Part shown: piece by piece, positions 11,400 to 21,783 of the stretch
Layout: each line of letters opens with the position of its first letter
Position numbering within the stretch: position 1 is the first letter of the stretch
Assembly: GCA_037954235.1 (NCBI GenBank)
Contig: JBBMOA010000021.1
Location: 25,432,135 to 25,496,134 of the forward strand
Reading direction: 5' to 3'
DNA: 64,000 bases
From: Aulostomus chinensis
Lineage: Eukaryota; Chordata; Actinopteri; Syngnathiformes; Aulostomidae
Program-made: the position numbers and the translations under genes
The notes under the pieces: model-generated
The model's input: the letters and a program-made list of their open reading frames with translations, nothing else
Databases searched by the model: none
What the model was told of the DNA's origin: nothing

Positions 11400-11525
11400 C
11401 CTTGACCCCCTCACCCCACAGGACACCCCCCTCACCCCACTGCTCCCCAGGAGCCCCACTGCTCCACAGGACCCCCCGCCCCACCACCACCCCACTGCTC
11501 CCCAGGAGCCCCCCTCAGCCCCCAG

Positions 11526-12340
11526 CTCCCTGGTTGAGGAGACTCCCTCCACCACCCAGCTGAAACAAAAGGAGGGACATCAGCTGATACAAGGGGACAC
11601 CTCCACAGCAGAGCCAGCAGCTGAGCCTGGCACTCCAGGCGTCAGGAGCAGGCCGCCTCCCCTCCCCCAGGAGCAGACTGCCTCCCCGCCCCATCAGTGG
11701 GAGATCCCCGTGGGGCCAGTAATCCCACATCCAGGAGCTCCACAAGCCCAAGAACGATCAAAGGAATGAGAGAGCAGGATATGGACAAGGTCATCAGCCT
11801 GAAGGGGCCACTTCTCTGATGGGCAGCTAAGCTAACGGTTGCTAACAAACTACAGCAATATCTCAGTTTAGCAACTTAACTTCTGACAGATTCATGTTGT
11901 TACTTTGAGTGTGTGAATCCCCACCATGTTGGCATGGTCCACCACATGACTTGTCTGTTTAATCTCTGCTATTCCAACTCTGACCACATGTGGTTAGTTG
12001 AGTCAACCTGGTGACCAGGAGACTAGATTAGTGCAGCAGGAGGTGGAGGTGTTGAACATTGCACCTTTAACTTTGCCCACTAATGTTGTGCTCATGTCTT
12101 GTAGGCACTATCACCCAACAGCCTCTCGCCGTTCCCTGGTGTGGATCCTGAGAGCCTGGTGTCACCAGCCTGGGGTGTCCCGGCCATCAGAGCCCAATAC
12201 CAGCACATGACGGCAGCACCGTTGACACCGACAGACTTTTGATGCTCAGTATAAACTGCCAGCAGTTTGAGCCAAAGTTCTACACACTGAATTCTTTTAA
12301 ACTGTAATTCAGTTTTGTTCATATTAAAAGGAAACAACAA
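11526..12340 (+). other. Degenerate remnant of the N-terminal linker plus non-coding DNA
   Basis: Short matches to the intact gene (ACTCCCTCCACCA near 11545 and ATCCAGGAGCTCCACAAGC near 11730) suggest a strongly decayed copy of its region 51583-51690. From 11,800 to 12,340 nothing was recognised. The block is missing from the right duplication copy. Confidence 0.5.
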
Positions 12341-14096
12341 CAAACCACTGAGCTACTGGAGCAAATGTCTTCCATGCTAAAATACTGTCACTATAGAAAT
12401 GATACTGAAGTATCGGGACCAGCAGGTACACCATTATCTCGGAGGAGGTGGGTTGTGATGGACATATAACATTCGCAGAATTGATGTCAAGAAATCAATA
12501 GGGGTTGCTCAGAAGTTGCTATATTTATCATTCATTCACCAATGATTTTGTTGCTGCTGTGAGACCATGTTGTGGGACACAGACAGCCATTGAGGACTTG
12601 CCCCCAGCACAGAAAATGACTCATCCTTACTCCTACTTGCTGACTTCATCACTCCCGCCATGAATCCTATGTTCAATAAAAATCACATGGTGAAACAATG
12701 AAATAAAACAGCAAATTCTGGAATCAGAATCATGATCAGAATACTTGATTCATCCCCAAGGACAGTTCTATTCACTACAGGGTTCCCACGCGTCCTGGAA
12801 AACCTGGAAAACTGGTCAACAGTTTTCCAGTCATGGAAAATGATTAAAAAAGGACAAATGTCCATGGAAACGGTTAACAGTTATTGGAAAAATTAGGTAT
12901 CCCCCCTGCCTTGGGATCGCATGCTCGTGGGTTGAAAGTCGCGCACGTGCATGTCTGTCGTCACCGTATGAGCCCAGCACTTCTCTGCCTCGAGCCCGCG
13001 CAGCGCCCACGTGACGCTTCCAGCCAATCAAATTAGCATTTCCGCTTGGAGCGGTCCTGCAGCCCAGGGTTCTCAGTTTATTTGGTCGCGAGATTTAGCC
13101 GCCGTTAAGGATTTAGTGCCTCGAGACCAAACCAGCGACTCTAAGTTGAAAAGTGTCGCTGGTGGCGGTCCGCCAGGGTGAGGTTGTTCTCCCCCGAGGC
13201 CTCTCGGTCCTCCGTTGAGTGACAGGCAGAGGAGAGTCAGTGGGCGTGTCTCAGAGCTCGGACTGAGAACGTGCTCAGAGCAGAGCTTCCAGGTAGTTAT
13301 GGTTAACAGGTGAACACCTGAATGGGCCTCGTTTCAATCAGTACTCCACACTTGTTTGACTGTCTGACAATAGAAACGGAAAATAAGAGAATAAAAGCAG
13401 GGGTGAGTCACGTGGGCCACCTGAGAAACGGTTGTTTCCCCGGTGGCGACCATGGGACAGTCACGCCAGGTTATTTGATTGAGAAGATACCTTTTTAGGA
13501 AAGTTAAATGTCTTCTAGTCTTTTCTACTCATCTATTAACTTAATTGATTTCAATTTTTTCAGCCTAAATAGCTGCTTGTTCAATTAACTCTTCTCTGGA
13601 ATTATTTTAACATCTTTTTAAAGCCAATGTGACATTTATGAATTCATTCCATGTTCATTAGAATTGTTTCTGTCTGAAATGGGACATGTGTAATACATTG
13701 TTTTAAATAAAAAAATAGCGTCCAGAGTAGAAAAACCATTGATTCTGACTCAAGATGATGTAAGGAACAATAATACGTGCAATTTTGCCTCCATCTGAAA
13801 ATGATCTGCTGGTTTGTCATGCTAATGAAGTGCTGCGCTGTAGTCCGTGGTGTTTGCCTCATTCTATGATACCTTTGTCAGAATTATTTCTCCGAGATAA
13901 ATTATATACTGCACATCAAACGTAGGAGTAACAAACACGGAAACAATCTGCTCAATGCAAGTTACAACTGGAGAAAGGAACCCTTCCAAAGTGTGAGCGG
14001 GACAGAGACATGTAGTCGTGCACTGGTCCTCAAATGGAGGGACGTGGAGGTCCACCAGGGGTACGTGAAGCTTTACAAAAATATAAATAAATAAAT
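12341..14096. other. Duplicated non-coding DNA with a GC-rich, promoter-like stretch
   Basis: It matches 53,905-55,643 with few differences. AATAAA signals occur near 12,675 and 12,703. About 12,900-13,300 is GC- and CpG-rich, with a possible splice donor at 13,291 (CCAG|GTAGTTATG). The remainder is AT-rich. No supported ORF. Confidence 0.6.
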
Positions 14097-14174
14097 ATAT
14101 AAAGTCTTGGGAAACAATTCTATTATAAAAAGTTTGATAAAACACAAATGTATGTTCATACCCAATGACAATGA

Positions 14175-16150
14175 CAATGACCCAATGACAACCTGGACGA
14201 CCTGACAGAGACTGTGACAGCCTACATCAGTTTCTAATGAACCAAAACATTTTGGACTTTTAATAACTGCAAGCCATGGTTCACCGCCAGACTGTGTCAG
14301 CTCCGACTGGTCAAGGAGGAGGCCTATAGGAGTGGGGACAGGGTCCTGTACAGGCAGGCCAGAAACACACTGAACAAGGAGATCAGAGTGGCTAAGAGGA
14401 GCTACTCCGAGAAGCTGAAAAACCATTTTTTAAGCAAACGACCCTGCTTCAGTGTGGAGGGGCCTGCGAGACATCAGGAACTACAGGAGACCCTCCCCCT
14501 GCGTCGAGGCAAACAAAGACCTGGCAGACAACCTCAACACCTTTTACTGCAGATTTGAGAGGAACAACTTCGCACCTCTCACCCATTCCAGCCCACCTCT
14601 CATCCAGACCATCAGTACTGCAGTGACCCCCGCCACACCTCCAGCTGCACCCCAACCTGCCTCCCTCTTTGTCACACTCAGAGTGTGTGAAGATGAGCTG
14701 AGGCGGCTGTTCCAGAAACTGAAAATCAAGAAAGCACCAGGCCCAGACGGAGTGTCACCATCCTGTCTGAAAGCCTGTGCTGACCAGCTGGCTTCAGTCT
14801 TCACCAGGATCTTCAACAGCTCCCTGGAGAAGTGTGAAGTCCCCGCCATCTTCAAACACTCCACCATCATCCCGGTCCCAAAGAACCCCTCCATCACTGG
14901 ACTCAACGACTACAGACCGGTGGCCCTGACGTCTGTGGTCATGAAGTCCTTTGAAAGACTGGTGTTGAGCCATCTAAGGACTGTTACAGGACCCCTGCTG
15001 GACCCCCTGCAGTTTGCCTACCGGGCAAACAGGTCGTGGATGATGCTGTCAATCTGGGACTGCACTACATCCTGCAGCATCTTGACAGCCCAGGGAGCTA
15101 CGCAAGGATCCTGTTTGTGGACTTTAGCTCGGCATTCAACACGATCATCCCTGAACTCCTCTCCTCCAAACTCTCCCACCTCAACGTGCCTCCGTCCATC
15201 TGTCAGTGGACCACCAGCTTCCTGACAGACAGGAGTCAGCAGGTGAGGCTGGGAGATTTCACCTCAACAACCCGGACTGTCAGCACTGGCGCCCCCCAGA
15301 GGTGTGTCCTGTCCCCCGCGCTCTTCTCCCTCAATACCAACGACTGCACCTCCAAGCACCCAGCTGTAAAGCTCTTGAAGTACGCAGATGACAAAATGGT
15401 CATCGGCCTGATCCAGGACGGAGATGAGTCTGCGTACCGGCAGGAGGTTGAGCAGCTGGTGTTCTGGTGCAGTCAGAACAACTTGGAGCTGAACACGCTC
15501 AAGACTGTGGAGATGACAGTGGATTTCAGAAGACAGCCCTGGCCACCACTCCCCCTCACCATCAGCAACAGCCCTGTGTCAGCCGTCGAGTCCTTCAAGT
15601 TCCTGGGAACTACAATCTCTCAGAACCTGAAGTGGGAGACGAACATCGACTGCATCCTGAAGAAGGCTCAGCAGAGGATGTACTTCCTGCAGCAGCTGAA
15701 GAGACACGGTCTGCCTCAGGAGCTGTTGATCCAGTTCTACACCATCGAGTCTGTCCTGTGCACCTCCATCACCGTGTGGTTCACAGGAGCCACACAGCAG
15801 GACAGGAACAGACGGCAGCGCACAGTTAGGACTGCTGAAAGACTCACTTGAGCCCCCCTGCCCTCCATTCAGGAACTGTACTCCTCCAGAGTCAGGAAGA
15901 GGGCAGGGAACATCATCAGAGACCGTTCTCACCCTGGACACAAACTGTTCTCACTCCTCCCCTCTGGCAGGCGCTACAGAGCCCTGTGCATAAAAACCAC
16001 AAGACCGAGAAACAGTTTCTTTCCCACTGCCATTACTCTCTTAAACAGTTGATCTGTTAACCTGCTGCACTGTTGAGTGGTCACACACTCATGTTCAACT
16101 GGACACCGTCTCAAGTCTGCACTACATTGTGGACCTTTAGGCCTTCAGCG
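14175..16150 (+). mobile_element. 5'-truncated, broken L2/CR1-like LINE (reverse transcriptase part)
   Basis: The element starts in the linker between endonuclease and RT and continues through the RT to a non-coding tail. RT blocks in order: KAPGPDGVS, VPKNPSITGLNDYRPVALTS, FVDFSSAFNTI, the catalytic LLKYADDKM at ~15375-15401, and ELNTLKTVEM. The frame is broken near 14,435 and again by a one-base loss near 15,032; a TGA at 15849-15851 interrupts the C-terminal region, which otherwise runs to about 16,051. These LINEs copy themselves by target-primed reverse transcription; this copy cannot. It begins within 100 bp of the right end of the segmental duplication. Confidence 0.85.
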
Positions 16151-16164
16151 ACGCGTCTATGACG

Positions 16165-16260
16165 TCTACAATTCTACAATTCTACAATTTCATTTAGCGG
16201 ACGCTTTTGTCCAAAGCGACGTACAACACAAGCAAGTATTCAGACTTAAGGAAAAACCAA
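16165..16260. repeat. Dispersed terminal-type repeat CATTTAGC(G/A)GACGCTTTTGTCC, copy 1
   Basis: It carries tandem ATTCTACA motifs followed by CATTTAGCGGACGCTTTTGT and CAAAGCGACGTACAACACAA. A second same-strand copy lies at 18876-18970 and an inverted copy at about 25540-25612. The motif is common at the ends of DNA transposons and MITEs in fish. Confidence 0.7.
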
Positions 16261-16533
16261 TAGTAGCGCAAAAGTGCTTCAGTTGTGATTTGGTCACAGG
16301 TACTGCCATCTAGTGGCAGAAGAAGTGTCACCTCCCACCCCCTCCTTTTTTTTTTTTTTTTTTGGACAAACATAACATCACACAACACAGTTAGTGCTAC
16401 ATAATCACTAAGTGCTGGGTCTTGGACAAAGACAGTGACTTTAAAATATCATCAACGTCATATTTTGGCGTCGACACATCGCCACACATACGTGGGTCAG
16501 CAAAAACAAGCGGTTGGTGCAGCGCTGTACAGA

Positions 16534-17925
16534 ATGGAGACCGAACTTGCGACCTCCTCACAGGGTGCCCAACAAACCCCTACAAAAAGCCCCAAAAAAG
16601 CAGGTCGCCCTAAATCATCTAAAGTGTGGCAATACTTTAAATTCAGTCCCAAACGAAAAGGTATCGTTATCTGCAGCCTTTGCCAAACTGAGCTGGCATA
16701 CCACACTAGCACAACCGCGATGTTGGAGCATCTAAAGCGGAGGCACCCCCTCATCTCTCGTGGAGGGGACAATAATAAGTACGTACGAAGGTTGGCTAAA
16801 CTAATTTTAAGTTTGTGTAGTGTGTGATGCAGCTTAAGCACTGTGCACTTAGGTGTTTGTGCTTGTTTGGTTAGTAGTTAAAGTTAGCCAGCTACTAGCG
16901 GCTGGATACGGTAGCTGTGTTCTGCAGCCTTAAGCTATAACTCCAGCTAGCATCAAATGCTAACAGACTTTAACTAAAGCTCAGCTGTCTAGCCGCTTGC
17001 TAACATTATTTGGCTCCGTTTGTTGCCATTGGCAAACTAGCGTAGTGAATCATGATCCTATAAGCTGACTAACGTAAGTCTGATGGTATGATTGACTTGT
17101 AAACAGCAACGAGTTAGCTCTGTGCAGTCTGTTCGTGCAGGGTTAGTAGTGGCTAGATAGCTGTGTTCTGCAGCCGTATGCTAGCTAAGGTTAGCATTCC
17201 AGCCAACATTAAATGCTGACATACGTTAACTATTACTGAACTGTCAAGCCGCTACTAACCCGGTGACACCGGCACGAACAGACGGCACAGAAAGCTAACT
17301 CATGTTATTGCCGTTTACGAGTCAATCTTAACGTTTGCCAGCTTATAGTATCATGAGTCACTATGCTACTTCGCCAATGTCAACAAACGCAGCCGTACAA
17401 TGTCCAGGACAGGGCTGCACGTAAGCTGGTGTACAGTGATCATGAATGAATGACTGCTTAATGAGCACTGAAAACATTGAAATGAGTGCCACATCCTCAT
17501 CTAAAAGCTCCCAAACATTTTCTCAGTGTAGATTACGAGCTGTTAGATAAACATGAAATGTATTGTTGGACTTAACGCAACGAGTTAACGCATTCCTCTT
17601 CTGCTTTAGTTTTGCTTTAATACATATTTTCGAAACTAATGTAAAAAAAAGTCGTATATAATCACTTCCTTTATGATCATAAGCATACCTCAAACTACAG
17701 ACACGGTCGAAAATATTTAGTTCTCATCTTTTTTTTAAAGTTTGTTCACATGAAGTTTGCTTTTCAATTATCAACAAAAATGATGATATAATTTTACTTA
17801 ACATGCGCTGGACCAGAGACGGAGCTGCAGCAGAGATGCAGGAGAACTCCTGTCCCTCTCATCTTGTGTGTTTTCTCCTCAGTGGCACATATGCAGATAC
17901 AGACATTACAACCGCTGTAAAACAG
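16534..17925 (+). pseudogene. ZBED-type (hAT-derived) BED zinc-finger gene, 5' exons only
   Basis: Exon 16534-16778 starts at ATG and encodes a lysine/serine-rich leader and a BED finger: VWQYFKF, CSLC, then LEHLKRRH supplying the His pair. A donor follows (AATAA|GTACGT). A second small exon at 17883-17925 (acceptor TCCTCAG, donor CAG|GTGCGG) joins in phase and adds 15 codons. No hAT catalytic or dimerisation domain was found downstream, so the gene is incomplete here, or its remaining exons are too diverged to see. BED fingers bind DNA and occur in hAT transposases and domesticated ZBED factors. Confidence 0.65.
17011..17397. repeat. Long imperfect inverted repeat, ~128-bp arms
   Basis: 17011-17138 pairs with the reverse complement of about 17271-17397 over nearly its whole length. 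For example GAGTTAGCT...GTCTGTTCGTGC at the inner end of the left arm is mirrored by GCACGAACAGAC...AGCTAACTC. The ~130-bp loop also has short complementary ends (GGGTTAGTAG / CTACTAACCC). Parts of the loop are a direct repeat of 16,870-17,000. It looks like an old MITE, or nested MITEs, in the ZBED intron. Confidence 0.75.
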
Positions 17926-18800
17926 GTGCGGCTCTCAGCAAAAGTAGACCATGAGACGGCCAGTAGACAGTCATATTAGTGTTGGTTCTCTGTACTGGCC
18001 TCTTTCAGTGGCCATACTCTGGAACAATGTGGGGGCTGGGAACCTGTTTGGCCTGGCCACCACCCACTGAGCAAGAACAAAAGGACACACTGTGATGCTA
18101 ATGATGACCTTTCAGCCCATCCTCCTGTGAACGCGGCCGGCTCAGCGCTACACACGCCTGACGGAGCCAACATCAACGTGAGCAGGACTCTAGGTCCACT
18201 CAGCTCTGAAATGTGCCGGGAGTTCATCACTTCAAATGCACACATGCAGTGAGGTTCACAACCCACTAGCAGTGTGTTAGTTTCTGTAGAACAGACCTGC
18301 TACTTTACTGACGGTAAATCCATGACATGCAGTCTTTCACCCCGACGGGTTTTGGATCAAGTCTAAATCCAGCGATCTTGAAGCTCTGAGCTTCAGAGCT
18401 TCTTTTTCACGCAACAGGCGCGGCTCTCGGCAAAAACAGACCAGGAAACGGCCAGTGGACATTCACATTAGTATTGGTTGAACATGTGTTCATTTTTGCG
18501 ATGGCAAGATTTCCTGGAGGGACTGCTGATGTACATTTTGATGCTTGAGGGAGGTGGGAAGGTTGGCTTATCTACAAATGTGTGGAAACATTGAGTGAAG
18601 TGAAGTAGCCCGCGACACAATATTAATATCTGTGGCACAACTTGGTTTCTAATGACTGGAGGTACGCGCTCCCCTCACCCCTCCACCTCTGTTACTGGTC
18701 ATTCTGTCCTCTAGGACAATGTAGGGGCTGGGAACCTGTTTGGCTGGCGACCACCCGTTGAGTTCCAGCAAAAGGGTACAGTGTGATGGTAATGACTGTT
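17919..18800. repeat. Two interleaved direct-repeat modules
   Basis: Module 1 (GCGGCTCTC(A/G)GCAAAA... to TAGT(G/A)TTGGTT) occurs at about 17927-17985 and 18420-18479. Module 2 (AATGT(G/A)GGGGCTGGGAACCTG...GTGTGATG) occurs at about 18026-18097 and 18718-18790. The order 1-2-1-2 indicates a tandem duplication of a ~0.5-0.7 kb unit followed by divergence. No coding role is apparent. Confidence 0.7.
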
Positions 18801-18875
18801 TCCCTGTCCAAGAGAAGCAGCGGCTACGATCGAGTGAGATCAGTCTCATAATCAACAAATGAACAAAGCATTCAC

Positions 18876-18970
18876 AAAATTCTACAATTCTACAATTTCA
18901 TTTAGCAGACGCTTTTGTCCAAAGCGATGAACAACACAAGCAAGAATTCAGACTTAAGGAAAAACCCAAA
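18876..18970. repeat. Dispersed terminal-type repeat, copy 2
   Basis: Same orientation as 16165-16260 and matching it for about 75 bp, through CAGACTTAAGGAAAAACC. Confidence 0.7.
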
Positions 18971-19364
18971 ATGTCCATTGGGATTTATATACAAATGTCT
19001 CCCAACTCAAAATATTTTTCAATACACACACAAATTTCTGTCCTTAAACGTAGGAATAATCCACAATTAAATTAATTAAATTCACGAATGTATTTCTGAT
19101 GCACACACAAATATTACTTGTTTTGAAATGGATTCAAACAACTAATAATTATTCGGGCCTGAGCCCGGAAGTCGTAATAAGACGGTGCTTTTGCGCGTGC
19201 ACGTGGAAACTTTTGCACGTGCATTTGAATGCGCGACCTCTTGCGCGTGCACCCCCGTGCTAAAAAGGGGCGTGTCCGTTTCCGCGCAGCTCGCAAGCAA
19301 TAGGATTCTGTGGCAGGACGTCAACAAGCCTGGACATGTCCCGCGTGTCATATGGGATTCTTGG

Positions 19365-19660
19365 AAGTACATAAATACGCCCAGAGTTTGATGCTGTATC
19401 AAACGCGTTTCCGCCACAAGGTGTAGACTGGTGGAGTCACACCTGTGTTTTTCCGGTGAATCATGGACACGACTCTGGTTAACGGTAAGTTTTTCCCCAA
19501 TGCCTGTTTGTTTTAATGCGTTTGTGTTTAACATCTTTGCGCAGATGAGGGTGCACCGCTGGATTTCAAACACATGGCAGCCAAAGTGAGGTTATTTTCC
19601 ATGTGGGTATTTTGTTTTTTTTCCCTGTAAACTCTCAAGAGTTCAATAAATATCAACCTT
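19365..19660 (+). other. Possible two-exon mini-gene with TATA-like box and poly(A) signal
   Basis: CATAAATA at 19370-19377 precedes an ATG at 19463 by about 85 bp. After eight codons there is a strong donor (AACG|GTAAGT at 19484). An acceptor (TTTGCGCAG) ends near 19545, and joining in phase gives about 35 codons before TAA. AATAAA follows at 19646. The arrangement is gene-like but the peptide has no recognised similarity, and short chance signals cannot be excluded. It may be the 5' exon of the broken gene beginning near 21,026 or a transposon remnant. Confidence 0.3.
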
Positions 19661-21025
19661 TTTCAACACTGTGTGTCTTGTTTTCTGTGTGAACCCTTAT
19701 GGCCCGATCGGCCCACCGCCGGGCCGAAAAACGCTGGACGTAATTGGGCGCTGTAAAAATGTACTGAAATTTGACGGCGATGTTTACTTTCAATTCTCGA
19801 TCAAAGTTTGGACTCTAATGCTCACAAAACAGGGTCGGTGTCTGTTTTAGTGCAAACGTTACCTTTTATGGTGATTTTTAATCTGTTTTGGTACGAACTC
19901 AGGACATTTAAATTTTGCGACCACCGCGGAATCAAATGTGAATAGTGTCGCGTAGACGACTTCTTTACGGCAGTGTTTGTAGTCTTTGGAAAGGGGTGAA
20001 GCTACTGAATCGATCGACACCTACCATTCCAAGGACTACAAATCCAAGCTACATAAAACTTTGAGCGTAAAACCTGCGCAAACTATGCGCTCTTGCCATC
20101 TTTTACGCGCAGCGCCCCACAGACGAAGGCAGACCGCTGAACAAAAGCCTAAAGCTCCAATAGTTAGTAGTAGACAACTAAAATTACAATTTATTGTAAC
20201 TTGGAGCCAGTTTTCATCAGAGGTAGAAAATAATTCCTTTGGCACAATTTGAAAACTGAGTTCTCGCCTGGGTGTATCCTTACAAAATCCTTGATGTGCG
20301 TAGGCTTCACTGTGAGCCCAAATTCTATCAACTTTGTGTAAATTTGTGGTCAAGGAGTGGATGAAGCTAATCAGTGATGTCTGGGTGCATGAAATCATTG
20401 CTAGCATAGTGTTTTTCTCTGTCAAAATAATAAAATATTTTGGCGAGAGTAAAAAAAAAACAACGTAATTTTTCCTCTGGTTTATTCCAATTTACTCAAG
20501 CTTAATGATAGATACAACATTTCTGACACTTGGAACACATGAAGTCCCTAGATGTCCAAGGACACCAAGAACATGCATATAACCTTTAGTAAAGTGTAGT
20601 AATTACACATTTACTATGGGTATGTCTTTTCAGGCGTTTTTTTTCCTGAAAATATGCTGTGAGTGGAAGAGGTGTTAAAGGGGCAGTGTGATAAAATCTG
20701 AAAATGTAATGAAACACAAGTATCTGTTTTAAGAGGTTCTGTAGGAACCCATTCTGGCTAAAATATTTGATTTTATAAAATACTGCGTTTTAAAGTAAAC
20801 TCAAGTCCCGACATGCCCCGGTCCGGTGGCATGGTGGAATCTCACCAGATTTAAAAACACCGCCCACAGCAGTTGGCATCCTATAAGAACACAGCCCCGC
20901 CAAGCCTCACACGCAGTCCCTATCAGAAACAGATGGCCCCGCCCCTCTACACTGACTCCAGAGTCCAGCATCACGATTGGATCATCCCAAGGGATTTGTC
21001 AACGCCTCAAGCAGACTCACCAGCA
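19661..21025. other. Non-coding DNA, no recognised feature
   Basis: Mixed-composition sequence with a poly(A) tract near 20,451-20,460. About 20,930-20,990 has GCCCCGCCCC and an inverted CCAAT (ATTGG), which would suit a promoter for the gene starting at 21,026. Nothing else was recognised. Confidence 0.4.
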
Positions 21026-21783
21026 ATGGCGACACATCCCGATGGTACATCAGAGCATCGTGTAGAACAGGACGGGCCAAAATGCAAGAAAAAGAAGCGG
21101 GTAAATGAGAGTGCTGCGCTAAAGTACGAGGAGGCTGTAGAAGGAGTTTTTCGGTGTGTGTATAAAGTTAAATATGAAGACTAAAGTTTATCTGAGCATG
21201 GGCGGGGCTTGCGTGGACTCATGCCATGTGCGACTCCGTGCACATGGCATGTCTATTCGTGATTGGTCTCATTTTTATGATAGATTGCGCGCTAAGTTTC
21301 CCAGTAGCCCTGTAACGGGCTACACCAGGGGTCTGCAACCTTTTTTATCAAAAGAGCCATTTCGCCTCCTCTTTCGCCTAAGAAAAACAGCCACAAAACA
21401 CAACACAACTTATGAACTTTTAAAAGTTTTAATATTTTTTAAACTTTCCCTTTAACAAACACTTACACAATGTTACAACCACTGAATAAAAAAAACCCAA
21501 GTGCGGTGTGCAGGTGTGGGCCTCCTCTGAAATAAATAAAGTGAACTGTGCAGGCCTACTTGAGTCCTTCCTGGATTTTGTCTTGGCAGAGAGGCATTTC
21601 TCTCATTTTCGGATCAATTTGCCCTTTGTTCTTGAGGTGGGAGGATAGATGCTGATATTTTATGAACGCTTCTCTGATGGGTTCCCGTCTGTGAATGGCT
21701 CACCTCTCTTCACGATCTCCTGAGCTGCCACACAACGAGCAAATGTAGCTGACTGAGGGGCGGCGATCCACTTCTTGAACGTA

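Larger units (their letters stand above)
8746..14096 (+). repeat. Segmental duplication, left copy
   Basis: This stretch aligns with 51845-55643. The offset is 43,099 at the start, 43,091 after a C-tract length difference near 9600, and 41,547 at the end, so the left copy carries about 1.54 kb more, mainly between 10,650 and 12,340. Both copies begin at ACTGAG|TTGCTCT and end at an ATAAATAAATAAAT run. They include a coiled-coil gene segment, a Tc1 fragment, shuffled gene fragments, a GC-rich stretch (about 12,900-13,300) and AT-rich non-coding DNA. A broken LINE starts within about 100 bp of the left copy's right end. Confidence 0.9.

Noticed and set aside
19142..19573. 143-codon minus-strand ORF over the CpG-rich stretch
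   Set aside because: No family signature, and opposite to better-supported plus-strand signals; likely chance in GC-rich DNA.
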